A stretch of 64,000 bases of DNA, taken from assembly GCF_900215375.1 (NCBI RefSeq), contig NZ_OBEF01000020.1:22043-86042 (forward strand), written 5' to 3'. The first letter of the stretch is position 1, and every line of letters begins with the position of its first letter. This document shows positions 9,188 to 19,110 of this stretch, piece after piece. The notes beneath the pieces were generated by a model. It ran no database searches and was not told the DNA's origin. It was given only the letters and a program-made list of their open reading frames with translations. This stretch comes from Enterobacter sp. CC120223-11. GTDB taxonomy: Bacteria; Pseudomonadota; Gammaproteobacteria; Enterobacterales; Enterobacteriaceae. A program made the translations under genes and the position numbers.

Positions 9188-9655
9188 ATGTCCCGAGAAC
9201 TGAGCGCCGAAGAAGCGCTAAAACTGGTCGGCGATATTTTTGTCTACCACATGCCGTTCAACCGCGCGCTGGGGCTGGAACTGGAGCGCTATGAAAAGGC
9301 TTTTGCACAGCTCAGCTTTAACAATCAGCCAATGATGGTCGGCAACTGGGCGCAAAGTATTCTGCACGGCGGCGTGATTGCCTCGGCGCTGGACGTGGCG
9401 GCAGGCCTGGTCTGCGTGGGCAGCACGCTCACCCGCCATGACACAATTAACGAAGATGAACTGCGCCAGCGCCTGTCCCGAATGGGCACCATTGATTTGC
9501 GCGTTGATTACCTGCGTCCGGGCCGCGGCAACCGTTTTACAGCGACCGCCAGCCTGCTGCGAGCGGGCAATAAAGTGGCCGTGGCGAGAGTGGAATTACA
9601 CAACGAAGAGCAGCTCTACATTGCCAGCGCCACCGCCACTTATATGGTGGGTTGA
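9188..9655 (+). CDS. yigI: YigI, hotdog-fold acyl-CoA thioesterase
   Basis: YigI is a PaaI-like hotdog-fold protein reported in E. coli to hydrolyse medium- and long-chain acyl-CoA. The 155 residues include the typical segment [16 protein letters not shown] and RVDYLRPG of the hotdog domain, covering residues 30-150. There is no signal peptide. It starts 147 bp from the divergent pldA, with AGGTGTT just before the ATG, and is followed 51 bp later by rarD in the same direction. Confidence 0.92.
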   Translation: MSRELSAEEALKLVGDIFVYHMPFNRALGLELERYEKAFAQLSFNNQPMMVGNWAQSILHGGVIASALDVAAGLVCVGSTLTRHDTINEDELRQRLSRMGTIDLRVDYLRPGRGNRFTATASLLRAGNKVAVARVELHNEEQLYIASATATYMVG

Positions 9656-9706
9656 AGGCGTAAAATCAGGTAAAATCGGTTTACTTTTTTGTAACGGATT
9701 TTACCC

Positions 9707-10600
9707 ATGGATGCTAAACAAACGCGGCAGGGCGTACTTCTCGCTCTTGCCGCTTATTTTATTTGGGGCGTGGCACCCGCCTACTTCAAGCTAATTCATT
9801 ACGTACCCGCCGATGAGATCCTGACGCACCGCATCATCTGGTCGTTTTTCTTTATGGTGGCGCTGATCTCCATCAGCCGCCAGTGGGCCGGCATCAAACG
9901 CCTGTGCCAGACACCGAAAAAAATCCTCTGGCTTGCCGTCTCCGCCGTGCTGATTGGCGGCAACTGGCTGCTGTTTATCTGGGCGGTGAACAATCAGCAC
10001 ATGCTGGAAGCGAGCCTTGGCTACTTTATTAACCCGCTGGTGAACGTTGTACTGGGGATGATTTTCCTTGGCGAGCGCTTCCGCCGTATGCAGTGGCTGG
10101 CGGTGATCCTGGCCGCCTGCGGGGTGCTGGTTCAGCTCTGGACGTTCGGCTCCCTGCCGGTTATTGCCCTGGGGCTGGCCTTCAGCTTTGCGTTCTATGG
10201 CCTGGCCCGTAAAAAAATCGCCGTCGATGCGCAGACCGGGATGCTGGTCGAAACCTTGTGGCTGCTTCCCGTGGCAGCGATTTACCTGTTCGGCATTGCC
10301 GACAGCGCCACCAGCCATATGGGCAGCAACCCGTGGTCGCTAAATCTCCTGCTGATGGCGGCAGGCGTGGTCACCACTATTCCGCTGCTGTGCTTCACCG
10401 GCGCGGCGACGCGACTGCGGCTTTCCACCCTGGGCTTCTTCCAGTACATCGGCCCGACGCTGATGTTCCTGCTGGCGGTAGTGTTTTACGGTGAAACCCC
10501 GGGCGCGGATAAAATGGTCACCTTTGCCTTCATCTGGGTCGCCCTGGCCGTCTTCGTGATGGACGCGATTTACACCCTGCGCCGCACGCCAAAAGGCTGA
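9707..10600 (+). CDS. rarD: EamA-family permease RarD
   Basis: RarD is an inner-membrane protein of the RarD subfamily of drug/metabolite transporters with about ten helices. The name comes from a chloramphenicol-related phenotype and its true substrate is unknown. The 297 residues begin MDAKQTRQGVLLALAAYF and contain FIWGVAPAYFK, typical of the family. It follows yigI, and a GC-rich hairpin lies just beyond its stop codon. Confidence 0.94.
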   Translation: MDAKQTRQGVLLALAAYFIWGVAPAYFKLIHYVPADEILTHRIIWSFFFMVALISISRQWAGIKRLCQTPKKILWLAVSAVLIGGNWLLFIWAVNNQHMLEASLGYFINPLVNVVLGMIFLGERFRRMQWLAVILAACGVLVQLWTFGSLPVIALGLAFSFAFYGLARKKIAVDAQTGMLVETLWLLPVAAIYLFGIADSATSHMGSNPWSLNLLLMAAGVVTTIPLLCFTGAATRLRLSTLGFFQYIGPTLMFLLAVVFYGETPGADKMVTFAFIWVALAVFVMDAIYTLRRTPKG

Positions 10601-10608
10601 TGCTCAAG

Positions 10609-10631
10609 GCTTTGCCGGTTTCCGGCAAAGC
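10609..10631 (+). terminator. Probable hairpin terminator after rarD
   Basis: GCTTTGCCGG, a 3-nt loop and CCGGCAAAGC form a perfect 10-bp stem 9 nt after the rarD stop. The following TCTTGCGG is a poor U-tract, so termination may be partial or the hairpin may only protect the 3' end. Confidence 0.55.
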
Positions 10632-10710
10632 TCTTGCGGTAAAATTCTTTGTGATTTCAAACGGCTTCTCACATCTTCAGCGCATGAACCCTTAACGATG
10701 TGAAAGCCGG

Positions 10711-11703
10711 ATGTTGCTCCCCAATACAGATAAACGCGCCGCCTGGCTCGACGACGAACAGCGTCAGGCCGTACACCTCCTCGCCAGAAGCTGGCTGTGG
10801 CGCAGCGAACTGCCCACCTGGCTGCTGATGGGCGTGATTTATAGCGGCTGGTTTACGACGCTTATCTTTCACGCCACGCTGGGGCTGTTCGCTTCCACCG
10901 CGTTACTTATCCTCTTCACCACCTGGTATATGTCCTTTCAGCACGAGCTGATTCACGGCCACCCGACACGCTGGCCGCGCGTCAATCAGTTGTTCGGCCT
11001 GCTGCCGCTGGCGGTGTGGTATCCGTTTGGCCTGTATCGCGATTCTCATCTCGCCCATCATCGCAATCAGCTGCTGACGGTGCCGGGTGAAGATCCGGAA
11101 ACCTATTACTTCTCCGCCGGGCGCTGGCAGCGATTCAGCGAGTGGCAGCAGCGCGTAATCCACCTGCGTAATACCTTTCCTGGTCGCCTGCTGCTGGCAC
11201 CGCTGCTGGATATCGCTGGCGTGCTGGCGGGCATGGTGACGTCATTTCGCCAGGGAGATCGCCGTGCCATCACCATGTGGCTGGTGCACTTTTCGCTTTT
11301 GGGGTTGCTCTTCGCATGGCTGACGCACCATGGGTTCTCCGTGTTCTGGTATCTTTTGGCGGTCAGCTATCCGGCGCTGGCGGTGACCAAAGTGCGTTCG
11401 TTCCTCGAGCACCGCGCGGCAGACGATCCGCTCGCCCGCTCCGCCATTACCGAAACCTCGCTCCTCTGGCGTCTGCTGTTTTTAAATCTGAACTATCATT
11501 CGGTACATCACGATTTGCCGGGCGTGCCCTGGTACGGTTTACGCAAAGTGTGGCTGCGAGACAGAGCCCGCTACGCCGAGCGCAATCAGGGTTTCGTGGT
11601 GAAGGGCTATCGCGAATGGTGGCGTAATTACCGGTATCGCCCGGTGGACGTCACCGTCCATCCGTCAGGCAGCGGAGAAAATCAGCATGAGCGCCAGGAT
11701 TAG
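10711..11703 (+). CDS. Membrane fatty-acid desaturase-like di-iron protein
   Basis: The 330-residue protein belongs to the membrane fatty-acid desaturase/hydroxylase superfamily, non-haem di-iron oxidases of the inner membrane. The histidine boxes are complete: HELIHGH at 78-84, HLAHH at 113-117, and HSVHH at 263-267, with a further EHR at 233-235. Hydrophobic stretches near 35-70, 92-108, 160-175 and 185-225 fit four or so membrane segments. The substrate cannot be read from the sequence. It could be an acyl lipid, a hydrocarbon or another hydrophobic compound. It overlaps the downstream PhnD-like gene by 17 nt, suggesting coupled translation. E. coli has yigF/yigG at this place, so this pair is an accessory insertion. 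Confidence 0.87.
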   Translation: MLLPNTDKRAAWLDDEQRQAVHLLARSWLWRSELPTWLLMGVIYSGWFTTLIFHATLGLFASTALLILFTTWYMSFQHELIHGHPTRWPRVNQLFGLLPLAVWYPFGLYRDSHLAHHRNQLLTVPGEDPETYYFSAGRWQRFSEWQQRVIHLRNTFPGRLLLAPLLDIAGVLAGMVTSFRQGDRRAITMWLVHFSLLGLLFAWLTHHGFSVFWYLLAVSYPALAVTKVRSFLEHRAADDPLARSAITETSLLWRLLFLNLNYHSVHHDLPGVPWYGLRKVWLRDRARYAERNQGFVVKGYREWWRNYRYRPVDVTVHPSGSGENQHERQD

Positions 11704-12421
11704 CTTTCCAATGTACGACATTTTGCCTGCCGCCACCGACGCGCTGGCAAACGCCGTGCTGCGCCATTTTCCCGATGCACATTTTCAGCGCCCGAAGGAA
11801 CTGCTTTCACACTGGCGTGATGACGATATGCTGCTGAGCCAGACCTGCGGCTATCCGCTGGTCACGCTGCTGCCGGAGGTTCAGGTGGTCGGGCAGTTTC
11901 ACTACACCGCTCCGGGCTGCGAGGCGGGAAACTACCGCAGCAAGCTGCTGGTCAGGCAAGAAGGCAAAGGGAAAACGCTGGTCGATTTCCGCGGGCGCGT
12001 GGCCGCCGCCAACTCTTCAGATTCACAGTCGGGCTATCACGCACTGCGAAACAGCCTCGGACACGACGACACATTTTTTCAGTCAATTGTCTGGAGCGGC
12101 AGCCATCGCCAGTCGCTGGCTTTGCTGCAAAGCGTAAAGGCGGACATCGCTGCGATTGACTGCGTCAGCCTGACGCTCTTTGAACGTTATCTACCGCAGG
12201 TGCTCTCTGGCCTGACAACAATCGGTGAAACGGCACTCACGCCGGGCCTGCCGCTGATTACCTCAAAGCACACTTCAGCCGCAACGCTCGCGACTTTGCG
12301 GGAAGTTTTAGGCAGCCTGGCAAGGGAGAAGGAGATAGCAGAGCCGTTGCTCATCGGCGGCTTCAGTCCTGCAAGCCGCCGTGATTACGACGTGATACTT
12401 AAAGCCAGTTCTTGCGCTTAA
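11687..12421 (+). CDS. PhnD-like substrate-binding protein without signal peptide
   Basis: The 244-residue protein resembles the PhnD/phosphonate-binding family of periplasmic proteins (type II fold). The family-like motif [12 protein letters not shown] is at 109-120, and DIAAIDCVS at 153-161 is the usual hinge-region motif. It lacks a signal peptide or lipobox: the N-terminus [14 protein letters not shown] goes straight into the domain. No permease or ATPase gene is adjacent, so it is not an ordinary ABC transporter component. The start overlaps the desaturase gene by 17 nt. The 3' end overlaps the convergent corA by 23 nt. Family assignment is fairly sure, function unknown. Confidence 0.78.
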   Translation: MSARISFPMYDILPAATDALANAVLRHFPDAHFQRPKELLSHWRDDDMLLSQTCGYPLVTLLPEVQVVGQFHYTAPGCEAGNYRSKLLVRQEGKGKTLVDFRGRVAAANSSDSQSGYHALRNSLGHDDTFFQSIVWSGSHRQSLALLQSVKADIAAIDCVSLTLFERYLPQVLSGLTTIGETALTPGLPLITSKHTSAATLATLREVLGSLAREKEIAEPLLIGGFSPASRRDYDVILKASSCA

Positions 12422-13349
12422 AGTAGAGGTACGGCGCGAGGCCCGCGAGGATCATCACCACAATCGCCGCCGGGTAGCCGAAGCTGAAGTGCAGCTCGGG
12501 CATAAACTCGAAGTTCATGCCGTAGCTTGAAGCCACCAGCGTCGGCGGCAGGAACACCACGGAAACCACCGAGAAGATCTTGATGATGCGGTTCTGCTCG
12601 ATGTTGATAAAGCCCATCGCCGCCTGCATCAGGAAGTTCACCTTCTGGAACAGGGATTCGTTGTGCGGCAGCAGGGATTCGATATCTCGCAGAATCTCAC
12701 GCGCCTGCTCCAGCTGTACCGCCGGCAGACGCGCTTTGCGCACGAGGAAGTTCAGCGCGCGCTGGGTATCCATCAGACACAAACGCACCTTCCAGCCGAT
12801 ATCTTCCAGCTCCGCCAGGGTGGAGAGCGCTTCGTCGTACTCGTCGCCCTGATGGCCTTCCATGATCACCCGGCTCAGCTTTTCCAGATCGCTGTAGATG
12901 TTTTCAATTTCATCCGCCAGCTGTTCGATTTTGGTTTCGAACAGATCCAGCAGCAGCTCGAACGCGTTGCCGTCCACCATCTCCTGGTTGCGGGCTCGCA
13001 TACGATACAGGCGGAAAGCAGGCAGCTCACGTTCGCGCAGGGTAAACAGACGCCCTTCGCGAATGGTGAACGCCACGGTGGAGTTCCCCGCGTGATCGTC
13101 GGCATCTTCAAAGAAGAAGAAGGAGTGAATGTGCAGCCCGTCTTCATCTTCAAAGAAACGGGCCGACGCTTCGATGTCTTCCAGTTCAGGGCGTGTTGCC
13201 AGGTTCTGACCGAGCTCTGTCTGTACGCGGTTACGTTCTTCGTCGTCCGGCTCCACCAAATCGACCCAGACAGAGCTGCCCAGGTGTTCGATGTCATCGG
13301 ACTCAAGACGCGTTAAGCGATTGTTTTCCAGTTGAAATGCGCTCAGCAT
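12399..13349 (-). CDS. corA: Magnesium/cobalt/nickel transporter CorA
   Basis: CorA is the main constitutive Mg2+ channel of the inner membrane and works as a pentamer. The start [14 protein letters not shown] at 13349 gives 316 residues, the normal length, although the frame stays open further upstream. A large soluble N-terminal domain with a long stalk helix precedes two C-terminal membrane helices. The selectivity motif YGMNF is at 276-280 and the protein ends in the basic KRKNWL. A leader of more than 200 nt with a short ORF lies upstream, as described for Salmonella corA, where Rho-dependent termination in the leader controls expression. Confidence 0.97.
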   Translation of the reverse strand: MLSAFQLENNRLTRLESDDIEHLGSSVWVDLVEPDDEERNRVQTELGQNLATRPELEDIEASARFFEDEDGLHIHSFFFFEDADDHAGNSTVAFTIREGRLFTLRERELPAFRLYRMRARNQEMVDGNAFELLLDLFETKIEQLADEIENIYSDLEKLSRVIMEGHQGDEYDEALSTLAELEDIGWKVRLCLMDTQRALNFLVRKARLPAVQLEQAREILRDIESLLPHNESLFQKVNFLMQAAMGFINIEQNRIIKIFSVVSVVFLPPTLVASSYGMNFEFMPELHFSFGYPAAIVVMILAGLAPYLYFKRKNWL

Positions 13350-13703
13350 GACCGGGACTCCCAATGCAAAAAATGATCGGACAGTACGTTGGGCACACAG
13401 AAACAATGGGGGTTTCAGACCATTAAGCCTGACTCAGAGCGACGGGAGAAACGCGTGTCGCTGACAACCTCTAAGGCCATCAGCGTTGGGTGATAGCCTT
13501 AGGAGTTGTTCCTGGATTGCAGGAAGTTGAGCCAGCATCTACTGGGTGTGTCCAAGGTATCAGTCCTCTTAGCGTAATCGTGGGCGCATGTTACGCCAGC
13601 CTAAATGCAGCGTCAACACGCAACGAAACGCCAGAGAAGTTTTCATCCCCTCTGGCCTGTAAGATTAGCAGAACGTTACAAATTTATGATGATTTTCTGA
13701 AAG
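13350..13703 (-). promoter_or_regulatory. corA leader region between uvrD and corA
   Basis: This 354-bp stretch carries the corA promoter, the 25-codon leader ORF and the remaining leader. No U-tract terminator for uvrD is evident, so some corA transcription may come through from uvrD. Apart from the leader ORF and its hairpin at 13632-13656, I see no other gene here. Confidence 0.55.
13569..13646 (-). CDS. corL: Short leader ORF upstream of corA (corL-like)
   Basis: A 25-codon ORF (MKTSLAFRCVLTLHLG..., ending MRPRLR) begins at an ATG preceded by a strong AGAGGGG ribosome-binding sequence. It lies 219 nt before corA on the same strand. In Salmonella the corA leader contains corL, whose translation affects Rho-dependent termination of the corA transcript. 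Position and size fit that element, and I assign it by position. The ribosome-binding site and start codon sit inside a hairpin made of CCAGAG and CTCTGG (see findings). Confidence 0.6.
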   Translation of the reverse strand: MKTSLAFRCVLTLHLGWRNMRPRLR

Positions 13704-15866
13704 TTACACGTTTTCGAGACGCGCGTAGGCGGCCACCAGCCATTTGATCCCCTGACCCTGGAACGCTACCTGCAAACGGCTGTGCTCGCCGCTGCCTTCC
13801 AGATTCACGATGGTGCCTTCGCCGAATTTCGCGTGGCGCACACGCTGGCCGAGCTTGTAACCGGTGTCGTTTTCCGCCATCGGCGTGCCCATGCGCTGAT
13901 GGCTAACCGGGCGGCTGACCGTGGCGCGCAGACGGACTTCCTCCACGCAGGCTTCCGGCAGCTCGCCGATAAAGCGCGACGGACGATGATAAACCTCTTT
14001 GCCGTACAGACGACGGGTTTCCGCATACGTTAGCGTCAGCTTCTGCATCGCACGCGTCACGCCAACGTAGGCCAGGCGGCGCTCTTCTTCCAGACGCCCG
14101 CCTTCATCAAGCGACATCTGGCTCGGGAACATCCCCTCTTCCATGCCGACGATAAACACCTGCGGGAACTCCAGCCCTTTCGCCGAGTGCAGCGTCATCA
14201 GCTGCACGGCGTCCTGCCAGGTGTCCGCCTGCCCTTCCCCCGCTTCCAGCGCGGCGTGGGAAAGGAATGCCTGAAGCGGCATTAAATCTTCTTCTTCGTC
14301 GTTGTAGCTGAACTGGCGCGTTGCCGTCACCAGTTCCTCTAAGTTTTCGATACGGGTCTGGCCTTTTTCGCCCTTCTCCTGCTCGTACATCATGAACAGG
14401 CCGGAATCTTTTATGACGCGGTCGGTCTGCACGTGCAGCGGCATGTCTGCCGTTTCCTGGGAGAGCGCTTCGATAAGCTCCATAAAGCGCTGTAACGCGC
14501 TGGCCGCACGCCCGGCGAGGGCCTTATCTTTCAGCAGCTCACGGCACGCCTGCCACAGAGTCAGCTGACGTTCACGCGAGGTTTGGCGTACGACGTCTAA
14601 CGTGCGATCGCCAATGCCGCGCGTCGGCGTGTTAACCACACGTTCAAACGCTGCATCGTCGTTGCGATTGGCAATAAGACGCAGATAAGCCAGCGCGTCT
14701 TTGATTTCCTGACGTTCGAAGAAGCGCATGCCGCCGTAGATGCGGTACGGCATGCTGACCTGCAACAGCGCCTCTTCCAGCACGCGCGACTGGGCGTTGC
14801 TGCGGTAGAGAATGGCGCACTGCTCCAGCGCACCGCCGTTGTCCTGCCAGGTTTTGATGCGGTTCACCACGAAGCGGGCTTCGTCGAGTTCGTTGAAGGC
14901 GCAATAGAGTGAAATCGGTTCGCCGTCGACGCCATCGGTCCACAGCTTTTTGCCGAGGCGCCCATTGTTGTTTTCAATCAGGGCGTTGGCGGCGCTGAGG
15001 ATATTGCTGGTCGAGCGGTAGTTTTGCTCCAGGCGGATGGTTTCCGCGCCGGGGAAATCATTGAGGAAGCGCTGGATGTTTTCCACCTGCGCGCCACGCC
15101 AGCCGTAGATCGACTGGTCATCGTCGCCAACGATCATTACTTTGCCGGTGTCGCCCGCGAGCATGCGGATCCAGGCGTACTGAATATTGTTGGTGTCCTG
15201 GAACTCGTCGACGAGGATGTTGGTGAAGCGTTCGCGGTAGTGCTGCAGAATGTGCGGCTTGTTGAGCCACAGCTCATGGGCGCGCAGCAGCAGCTCGGCA
15301 AAATCCACCAGCCCCGCGCGGTCGCACGCTTCCTGATAGGCCTTGTAAATACTCTGCCAGGTCTGTTCGACCGGGTTGCCAAAGCTCTGAATATGATGCG
15401 GGCGCAGGCCTTCATCTTTCTGCCCGTTGATGTACCACATCGCCTGACGCGCGGGCCACTGCTTCTCATCGAGGTTCATCGCCTTCATCAGGCGCTTCAG
15501 TAAACGCAGCTGATCTTCGCTGTCGAGGATCTGGAAATCCTGCGGCAGATTGGCGTCCAGATGATGCGCACGCAGCAGACGGTGCGCCAGCCCGTGGAAG
15601 GTGCCGACCCACATCCCGCCCTGAGATGAACCCATCAGCTGCGCGATACGATGACGCATTTCCGCCGCCGCCTTGTTGGTGAACGTCACCGCCATGATCG
15701 AATAGGGCGAGCAGTTCTCCACGCTTTGCAGCCAGGCGATGCGGTGGACCAGCACGCGTGTCTTGCCACTGCCTGCCCCTGCCAGCACCAGCAGGTTAGT
15801 GCGGTTGGCCGCTACGGCTTCGCGCTGTTTGTCATTGAGGCTGTCGAGCAGGTAAGAAACGTCCAT
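13704..15866 (-). CDS. uvrD: DNA helicase II UvrD
   Basis: UvrD is a superfamily 1A 3'-5' helicase that releases excised strands in nucleotide-excision and mismatch repair and removes RecA filaments. The start MDVSYLLDSLNDKQREAV at 15866 gives 720 residues, the E. coli length. Motifs in order: Q motif and Walker A ([12 protein letters not shown] near 30), DEFQDTN (motif II), [31 protein letters not shown] and VGVTRAM. The C-terminus has the Tudor-like domain (GQRVRHAKFGEGTI) that binds RNA polymerase. A LexA box lies 37 nt upstream of the start, so it is SOS-induced. Confidence 0.97.
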   Translation of the reverse strand: MDVSYLLDSLNDKQREAVAANRTNLLVLAGAGSGKTRVLVHRIAWLQSVENCSPYSIMAVTFTNKAAAEMRHRIAQLMGSSQGGMWVGTFHGLAHRLLRAHHLDANLPQDFQILDSEDQLRLLKRLMKAMNLDEKQWPARQAMWYINGQKDEGLRPHHIQSFGNPVEQTWQSIYKAYQEACDRAGLVDFAELLLRAHELWLNKPHILQHYRERFTNILVDEFQDTNNIQYAWIRMLAGDTGKVMIVGDDDQSIYGWRGAQVENIQRFLNDFPGAETIRLEQNYRSTSNILSAANALIENNNGRLGKKLWTDGVDGEPISLYCAFNELDEARFVVNRIKTWQDNGGALEQCAILYRSNAQSRVLEEALLQVSMPYRIYGGMRFFERQEIKDALAYLRLIANRNDDAAFERVVNTPTRGIGDRTLDVVRQTSRERQLTLWQACRELLKDKALAGRAASALQRFMELIEALSQETADMPLHVQTDRVIKDSGLFMMYEQEKGEKGQTRIENLEELVTATRQFSYNDEEEDLMPLQAFLSHAALEAGEGQADTWQDAVQLMTLHSAKGLEFPQVFIVGMEEGMFPSQMSLDEGGRLEEERRLAYVGVTRAMQKLTLTYAETRRLYGKEVYHRPSRFIGELPEACVEEVRLRATVSRPVSHQRMGTPMAENDTGYKLGQRVRHAKFGEGTIVNLEGSGEHSRLQVAFQGQGIKWLVAAYARLENV

Positions 15867-15902
15867 TGGCACCGCCGGAGAAAGTCGGGGTTCCACGAAC
15901 CC

Positions 15903-15918
15903 CTGTTAATATATACAG
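15903..15918. promoter_or_regulatory. LexA (SOS) box of uvrD
   Basis: CTGTTAATATATACAG fits CTGT-N8-ACAG with the AT-rich core typical of LexA operators. It lies between yigB and uvrD, the known place of the uvrD SOS operator. Confidence 0.9.
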
Positions 15919-15930
15919 AGTTACTGGTGA

Positions 15931-16647
15931 TTATATCAGCGTGGTGAGGGATGCCAACCGCGAAATTTCGATGTGTGGCAGCAGGCGGCTGTCGTGGATT
16001 TGCATCAAATCGCCGTCAAGAAGGTTGATCCAGCAAGCCTGCATCCCGCAGCGAACGGCCCCGGCGACGTCCGTCGTCAGATCATCGCCAACGTGCAGGA
16101 TCTGTTCCAGCGGCACGTCTAAACGTTCTGCCGCCAGATGGTACATGTCACTGAACGGCTTCGAACGCCCGTCCGGGCCCGCGCGCAGGACAAACTTAAA
16201 ATAGTCGTTCAGGCCGAACAACTCAGGCTGCGCGTTGCCGTTGGTTATCGCCACCAGCGGCCATTTCTCTGCAAGCTTCGCCAGCGTGTCATGGGTTTCC
16301 TGCGGCACGTCAATGGCGCTGCGCCATCTGGCGAAGTTCGCCATCGCCGCGTTGGCGCCCACGTCGGCTTCGCTGGCGGAAAGCCCGGCGTTGAGCATCG
16401 CCTGCTCGACTGCCCGGCGACGCCATTCGGTCACGTCGTGGTAAATCTCCGGTTCTGACTGACGCAGCGCGGTGCGCAGCTGCTGAAAATCACTGTTTTC
16501 AAGCTCACTCAGGGCGGGATGGTAGCCGCGAACGAAGGCCAGAGACTCTTTCTCCGTGCGGCGGATGACCTGGCGGTTGTCGTAGAGCGTGTCGTCAAGA
16601 TCGAACGTCAGGGCAGCAATCTGGCCCAATGGACGGTAAAAACGCAT
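15931..16647 (-). CDS. yigB: HAD phosphatase YigB (FMN / riboflavin-pathway phosphatase)
   Basis: YigB is a HAD-superfamily phosphatase. In E. coli it dephosphorylates FMN and the riboflavin intermediate 5-amino-6-ribitylamino-uracil phosphate. The 238 residues contain [12 protein letters not shown] (nucleophile DxD, about 14-25), VAITNGNAQ (motif II) and [13 protein letters not shown] (motif IV). Its start overlaps the xerC stop by one base, so it is translationally linked to xerC. It is the last gene of the dapF-yigA-xerC-yigB row before the uvrD promoter. Confidence 0.94.
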   Translation of the reverse strand: MRFYRPLGQIAALTFDLDDTLYDNRQVIRRTEKESLAFVRGYHPALSELENSDFQQLRTALRQSEPEIYHDVTEWRRRAVEQAMLNAGLSASEADVGANAAMANFARWRSAIDVPQETHDTLAKLAEKWPLVAITNGNAQPELFGLNDYFKFVLRAGPDGRSKPFSDMYHLAAERLDVPLEQILHVGDDLTTDVAGAVRCGMQACWINLLDGDLMQIHDSRLLPHIEISRLASLTTLI

Positions 16648-17549
16648 TATTTCCCCCGTTTCGCGCGTGGATGCGCCTGGTCGTACACCGAGGCAAGGTG
16701 TTGAAAATCAAGATGGGTATAGATTTGGGTGGTCGACAGATTGGCGTGCCCGAGCAGCTCCTGCACGCCTCGCAGATCGCCGCTCGATTCCAGCATGTGT
16801 GTGGCAAAAGAGTGGCGCAGCTTGTGCGGGTTCACGTGGCTGTTCAGCCCTTGCTTGATGCCCCACTCCGCGAAGCGCTTCTGCACGTTGCGCGCCGAAA
16901 TACGCTTGCCGAGCTTCGACAAAAACAGCGCATCTTCTTCCATGCCAAACAGCCCGCGTAAATCCAGCCAATGCTCAATCCAATGAACAGCATTGCGGCC
17001 AATTGGCAGACGGCGCTCTTTGCTGCCCTTGCCCATCACCCACACTTCGCCGGACTCCAGATCGAGATGCTTCAGATCCAGCCCCACCAGCTCCGATAAA
17101 CGCAGGCCCGCGCCATACATCACTTCCAGCATCGCGCGGTCGCGTACCGCCAGTGGGTCGTTGAGATCAATATCCAGCAGACGGTTCACGTCGTCGACGT
17201 CGATGTTTTTCGGCAGATGGCGCGCGGCCTTCGGCGCAGAAACGGCTTTGGCCGGGTTGGCCGGAAGCTCACCCTGGCTGACCATCCAGTCAAAGAAGCT
17301 ACGCAGAGCAGAAAGACGTAATGAGAGGCTGGCCGGACTCAGGCCTTTACGGCGGCTGCGCACGGCAAAACCACGCACGATAGCCACATCGCACTGCTGC
17401 CAGGTCGCAATCCGCATCTCTTCCGCCAGCGCAATGATGGTGTCGAGCTGACGCTGATAGTTGAGTAAGGTGATCGGGCTGAGCTGGCGTTCAACGCCAA
17501 GATAGCGCAGGAAGCGCGTGGTAGGTTCCGTCAGCGCAGAGAGCGTCAT
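16647..17549 (-). CDS. xerC: Site-specific tyrosine recombinase XerC
   Basis: XerC with XerD resolves chromosome dimers at dif at the division septum, together with FtsK. The 300 residues show the N-terminal SAM-like DNA-binding domain (1-100) and the catalytic domain with the tyrosine-recombinase residues: R in [13 protein letters not shown]-x-x-R in [13 protein letters not shown] in [11 protein letters not shown], and the nucleophile Y in IYTHLDF. It overlaps yigA by 4 nt upstream and yigB by 1 nt downstream, forming one operon. Confidence 0.97.
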   Translation of the reverse strand: MTLSALTEPTTRFLRYLGVERQLSPITLLNYQRQLDTIIALAEEMRIATWQQCDVAIVRGFAVRSRRKGLSPASLSLRLSALRSFFDWMVSQGELPANPAKAVSAPKAARHLPKNIDVDDVNRLLDIDLNDPLAVRDRAMLEVMYGAGLRLSELVGLDLKHLDLESGEVWVMGKGSKERRLPIGRNAVHWIEHWLDLRGLFGMEEDALFLSKLGKRISARNVQKRFAEWGIKQGLNSHVNPHKLRHSFATHMLESSGDLRGVQELLGHANLSTTQIYTHLDFQHLASVYDQAHPRAKRGK

Positions 17550-18253
17550 ACGCGCTCGACCCAGCGCTCCAGCAAACCAGGCAGCAGCAGGGAAATTTCC
17601 TGCAAAAGGTGCGTGCCCTGGCCCGCCTGATAGTGTTGCGCATCGCGGCTGCTGAACAGCATCACGCCAAGATCGCCGTCGCTGCCGAGCATCGACATGG
17701 CCACTGAGCCAATCGCCTTCGCTTCAGGCATCATCACCAGCAGCTCCGGGCCGTTCAGAGAGCCCAGGAAGTGCCGCTCGTGGCCTAAGCGCTGAATACG
17801 GATGGGTTCGAACGCCTGGCGCGACAACGCCAGCTGAGTAAATTTAGACGGTGCGCCAATGCGCCAGCGATCGGCAAACAGACGCACGGTGGCGCCCGCA
17901 AGCCCAAGTTCACGTGCCCAGCGGTGAAAACGATTGAGCATGTCATCAAGGCTTTCGGCCGCCGCCAGCCGCGTTTGCAGCTCCAGCAGACGGTAGAACA
18001 GGCTTTCGTTGGCCGTCGCCTGCTCCACCAGCAGCGACATGTTCTCTTCCAGCGCATTGATGTGATTTCGCGCGCGCGCCATGTGCCACTCAACCAGCGA
18101 CACCGTGCCGCGCACCGGATGCGGGACACGCATCTGCTCCACCACCGGCGCGTTGCGGATGAAAAATTCAGGATGTTGCAGCAGATAATCGACCACCGCC
18201 CGATCGTCGAGCGAGTTCAGTTCTGTCAGCTGCTCTTCCCCTGGCTGTTTCAT
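17546..18253 (-). CDS. yigA: DUF484 protein YigA
   Basis: YigA is a conserved 235-residue DUF484 protein of unknown role, always found between dapF and xerC in enterics. It resembles a GAF domain. The N-terminal part reads [15 protein letters not shown], followed by a predicted coiled-coil around residues 50-90 ([16 protein letters not shown]) and a GAF-like C-terminal half. It overlaps both neighbours by 4 nt, typical of translational coupling. No function should be assigned beyond the family. Confidence 0.93.
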   Translation of the reverse strand: MKQPGEEQLTELNSLDDRAVVDYLLQHPEFFIRNAPVVEQMRVPHPVRGTVSLVEWHMARARNHINALEENMSLLVEQATANESLFYRLLELQTRLAAAESLDDMLNRFHRWARELGLAGATVRLFADRWRIGAPSKFTQLALSRQAFEPIRIQRLGHERHFLGSLNGPELLVMMPEAKAIGSVAMSMLGSDGDLGVMLFSSRDAQHYQAGQGTHLLQEISLLLPGLLERWVERV

Positions 18254-19074
18254 AAATGAATAAATCCGTCGTAGACGTGTGCCGCCGGGCCAGTCATAAA
18301 CAGCGGCTGACCCGCTCCCTTCCAGGCGATATCTAGCCGACCGCCTGGCAATTCCACGCGTACCTCTTCGGCCAGCAGGCCCTGCTGAATGCCGACAGCA
18401 ACCGCTGCACAGGCACCGCTGCCGCAGGCCTGAGTTTCCCCCGCGCCGCGTTCATAAACGCGCAAACGGATATGGTTGCGGTTTACCACCTGCATAAAGC
18501 CGATATTGGCACGTTCCGGAAAACGCTCATGGCTTTCCAAAACTGGGCCTAATGTTTCCACCGCGGCGGTGTCGACGCTGTCGACCTGAACCACACAGTG
18601 CGGATTGCCCATTGAGACTACGCCGCACAATACTGTCTGTTCGGCCGCACGCATAATATAGGTCTTTTCCGCTTTGTTAGCGCGGAACGGCACCTGAGAA
18701 GGCTCAAAGTTAGGCTCGCCCATATTCACCCGCACCAGGTCGTCATCGGTAACGCTTAATACCATGCGCCCGTTGGCGGTGCTGACGCGAATGTCACGTT
18801 TATTGGTCAGGCCTTTGATTCTGACAAAACGGGCAAAACAGCGCGCGCCGTTGCCGCACTGCGACACTTCGCTGCCGTCGGCGTTAAAGATGCGGTAGTG
18901 AAAATCGAGGTCCGGATCGTAAGGCGGTTCAACCACCAGCAGCTGATCGAACCCGACGCCAAGATGCCGATCGGCCAGGCGGCGGATCAACTCCGGAGAA
19001 AAGAACACATTCTGCGTTACCGCATCGACGACCATAAAATCATTGCCAAGGCCGTGCATTTTAGAGAACTGCAT
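18250..19074 (-). CDS. dapF: Diaminopimelate epimerase DapF
   Basis: DapF interconverts LL- and meso-diaminopimelate, supplying lysine and peptidoglycan synthesis. The start [18 protein letters not shown] at 19074 gives 274 residues, the E. coli length. The two catalytic cysteines lie in [13 protein letters not shown] and [13 protein letters not shown], one from each half of the pseudo-symmetric protein. It lies 36 nt downstream of lptM and overlaps yigA by 4 nt. Confidence 0.97.
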   Translation of the reverse strand: MQFSKMHGLGNDFMVVDAVTQNVFFSPELIRRLADRHLGVGFDQLLVVEPPYDPDLDFHYRIFNADGSEVSQCGNGARCFARFVRIKGLTNKRDIRVSTANGRMVLSVTDDDLVRVNMGEPNFEPSQVPFRANKAEKTYIMRAAEQTVLCGVVSMGNPHCVVQVDSVDTAAVETLGPVLESHERFPERANIGFMQVVNRNHIRLRVYERGAGETQACGSGACAAVAVGIQQGLLAEEVRVELPGGRLDIAWKGAGQPLFMTGPAAHVYDGFIHL

Positions 19075-19110
19075 CATTGACTCCACCCATGCAGAAAAAA
19101 GGCCTTTGGA

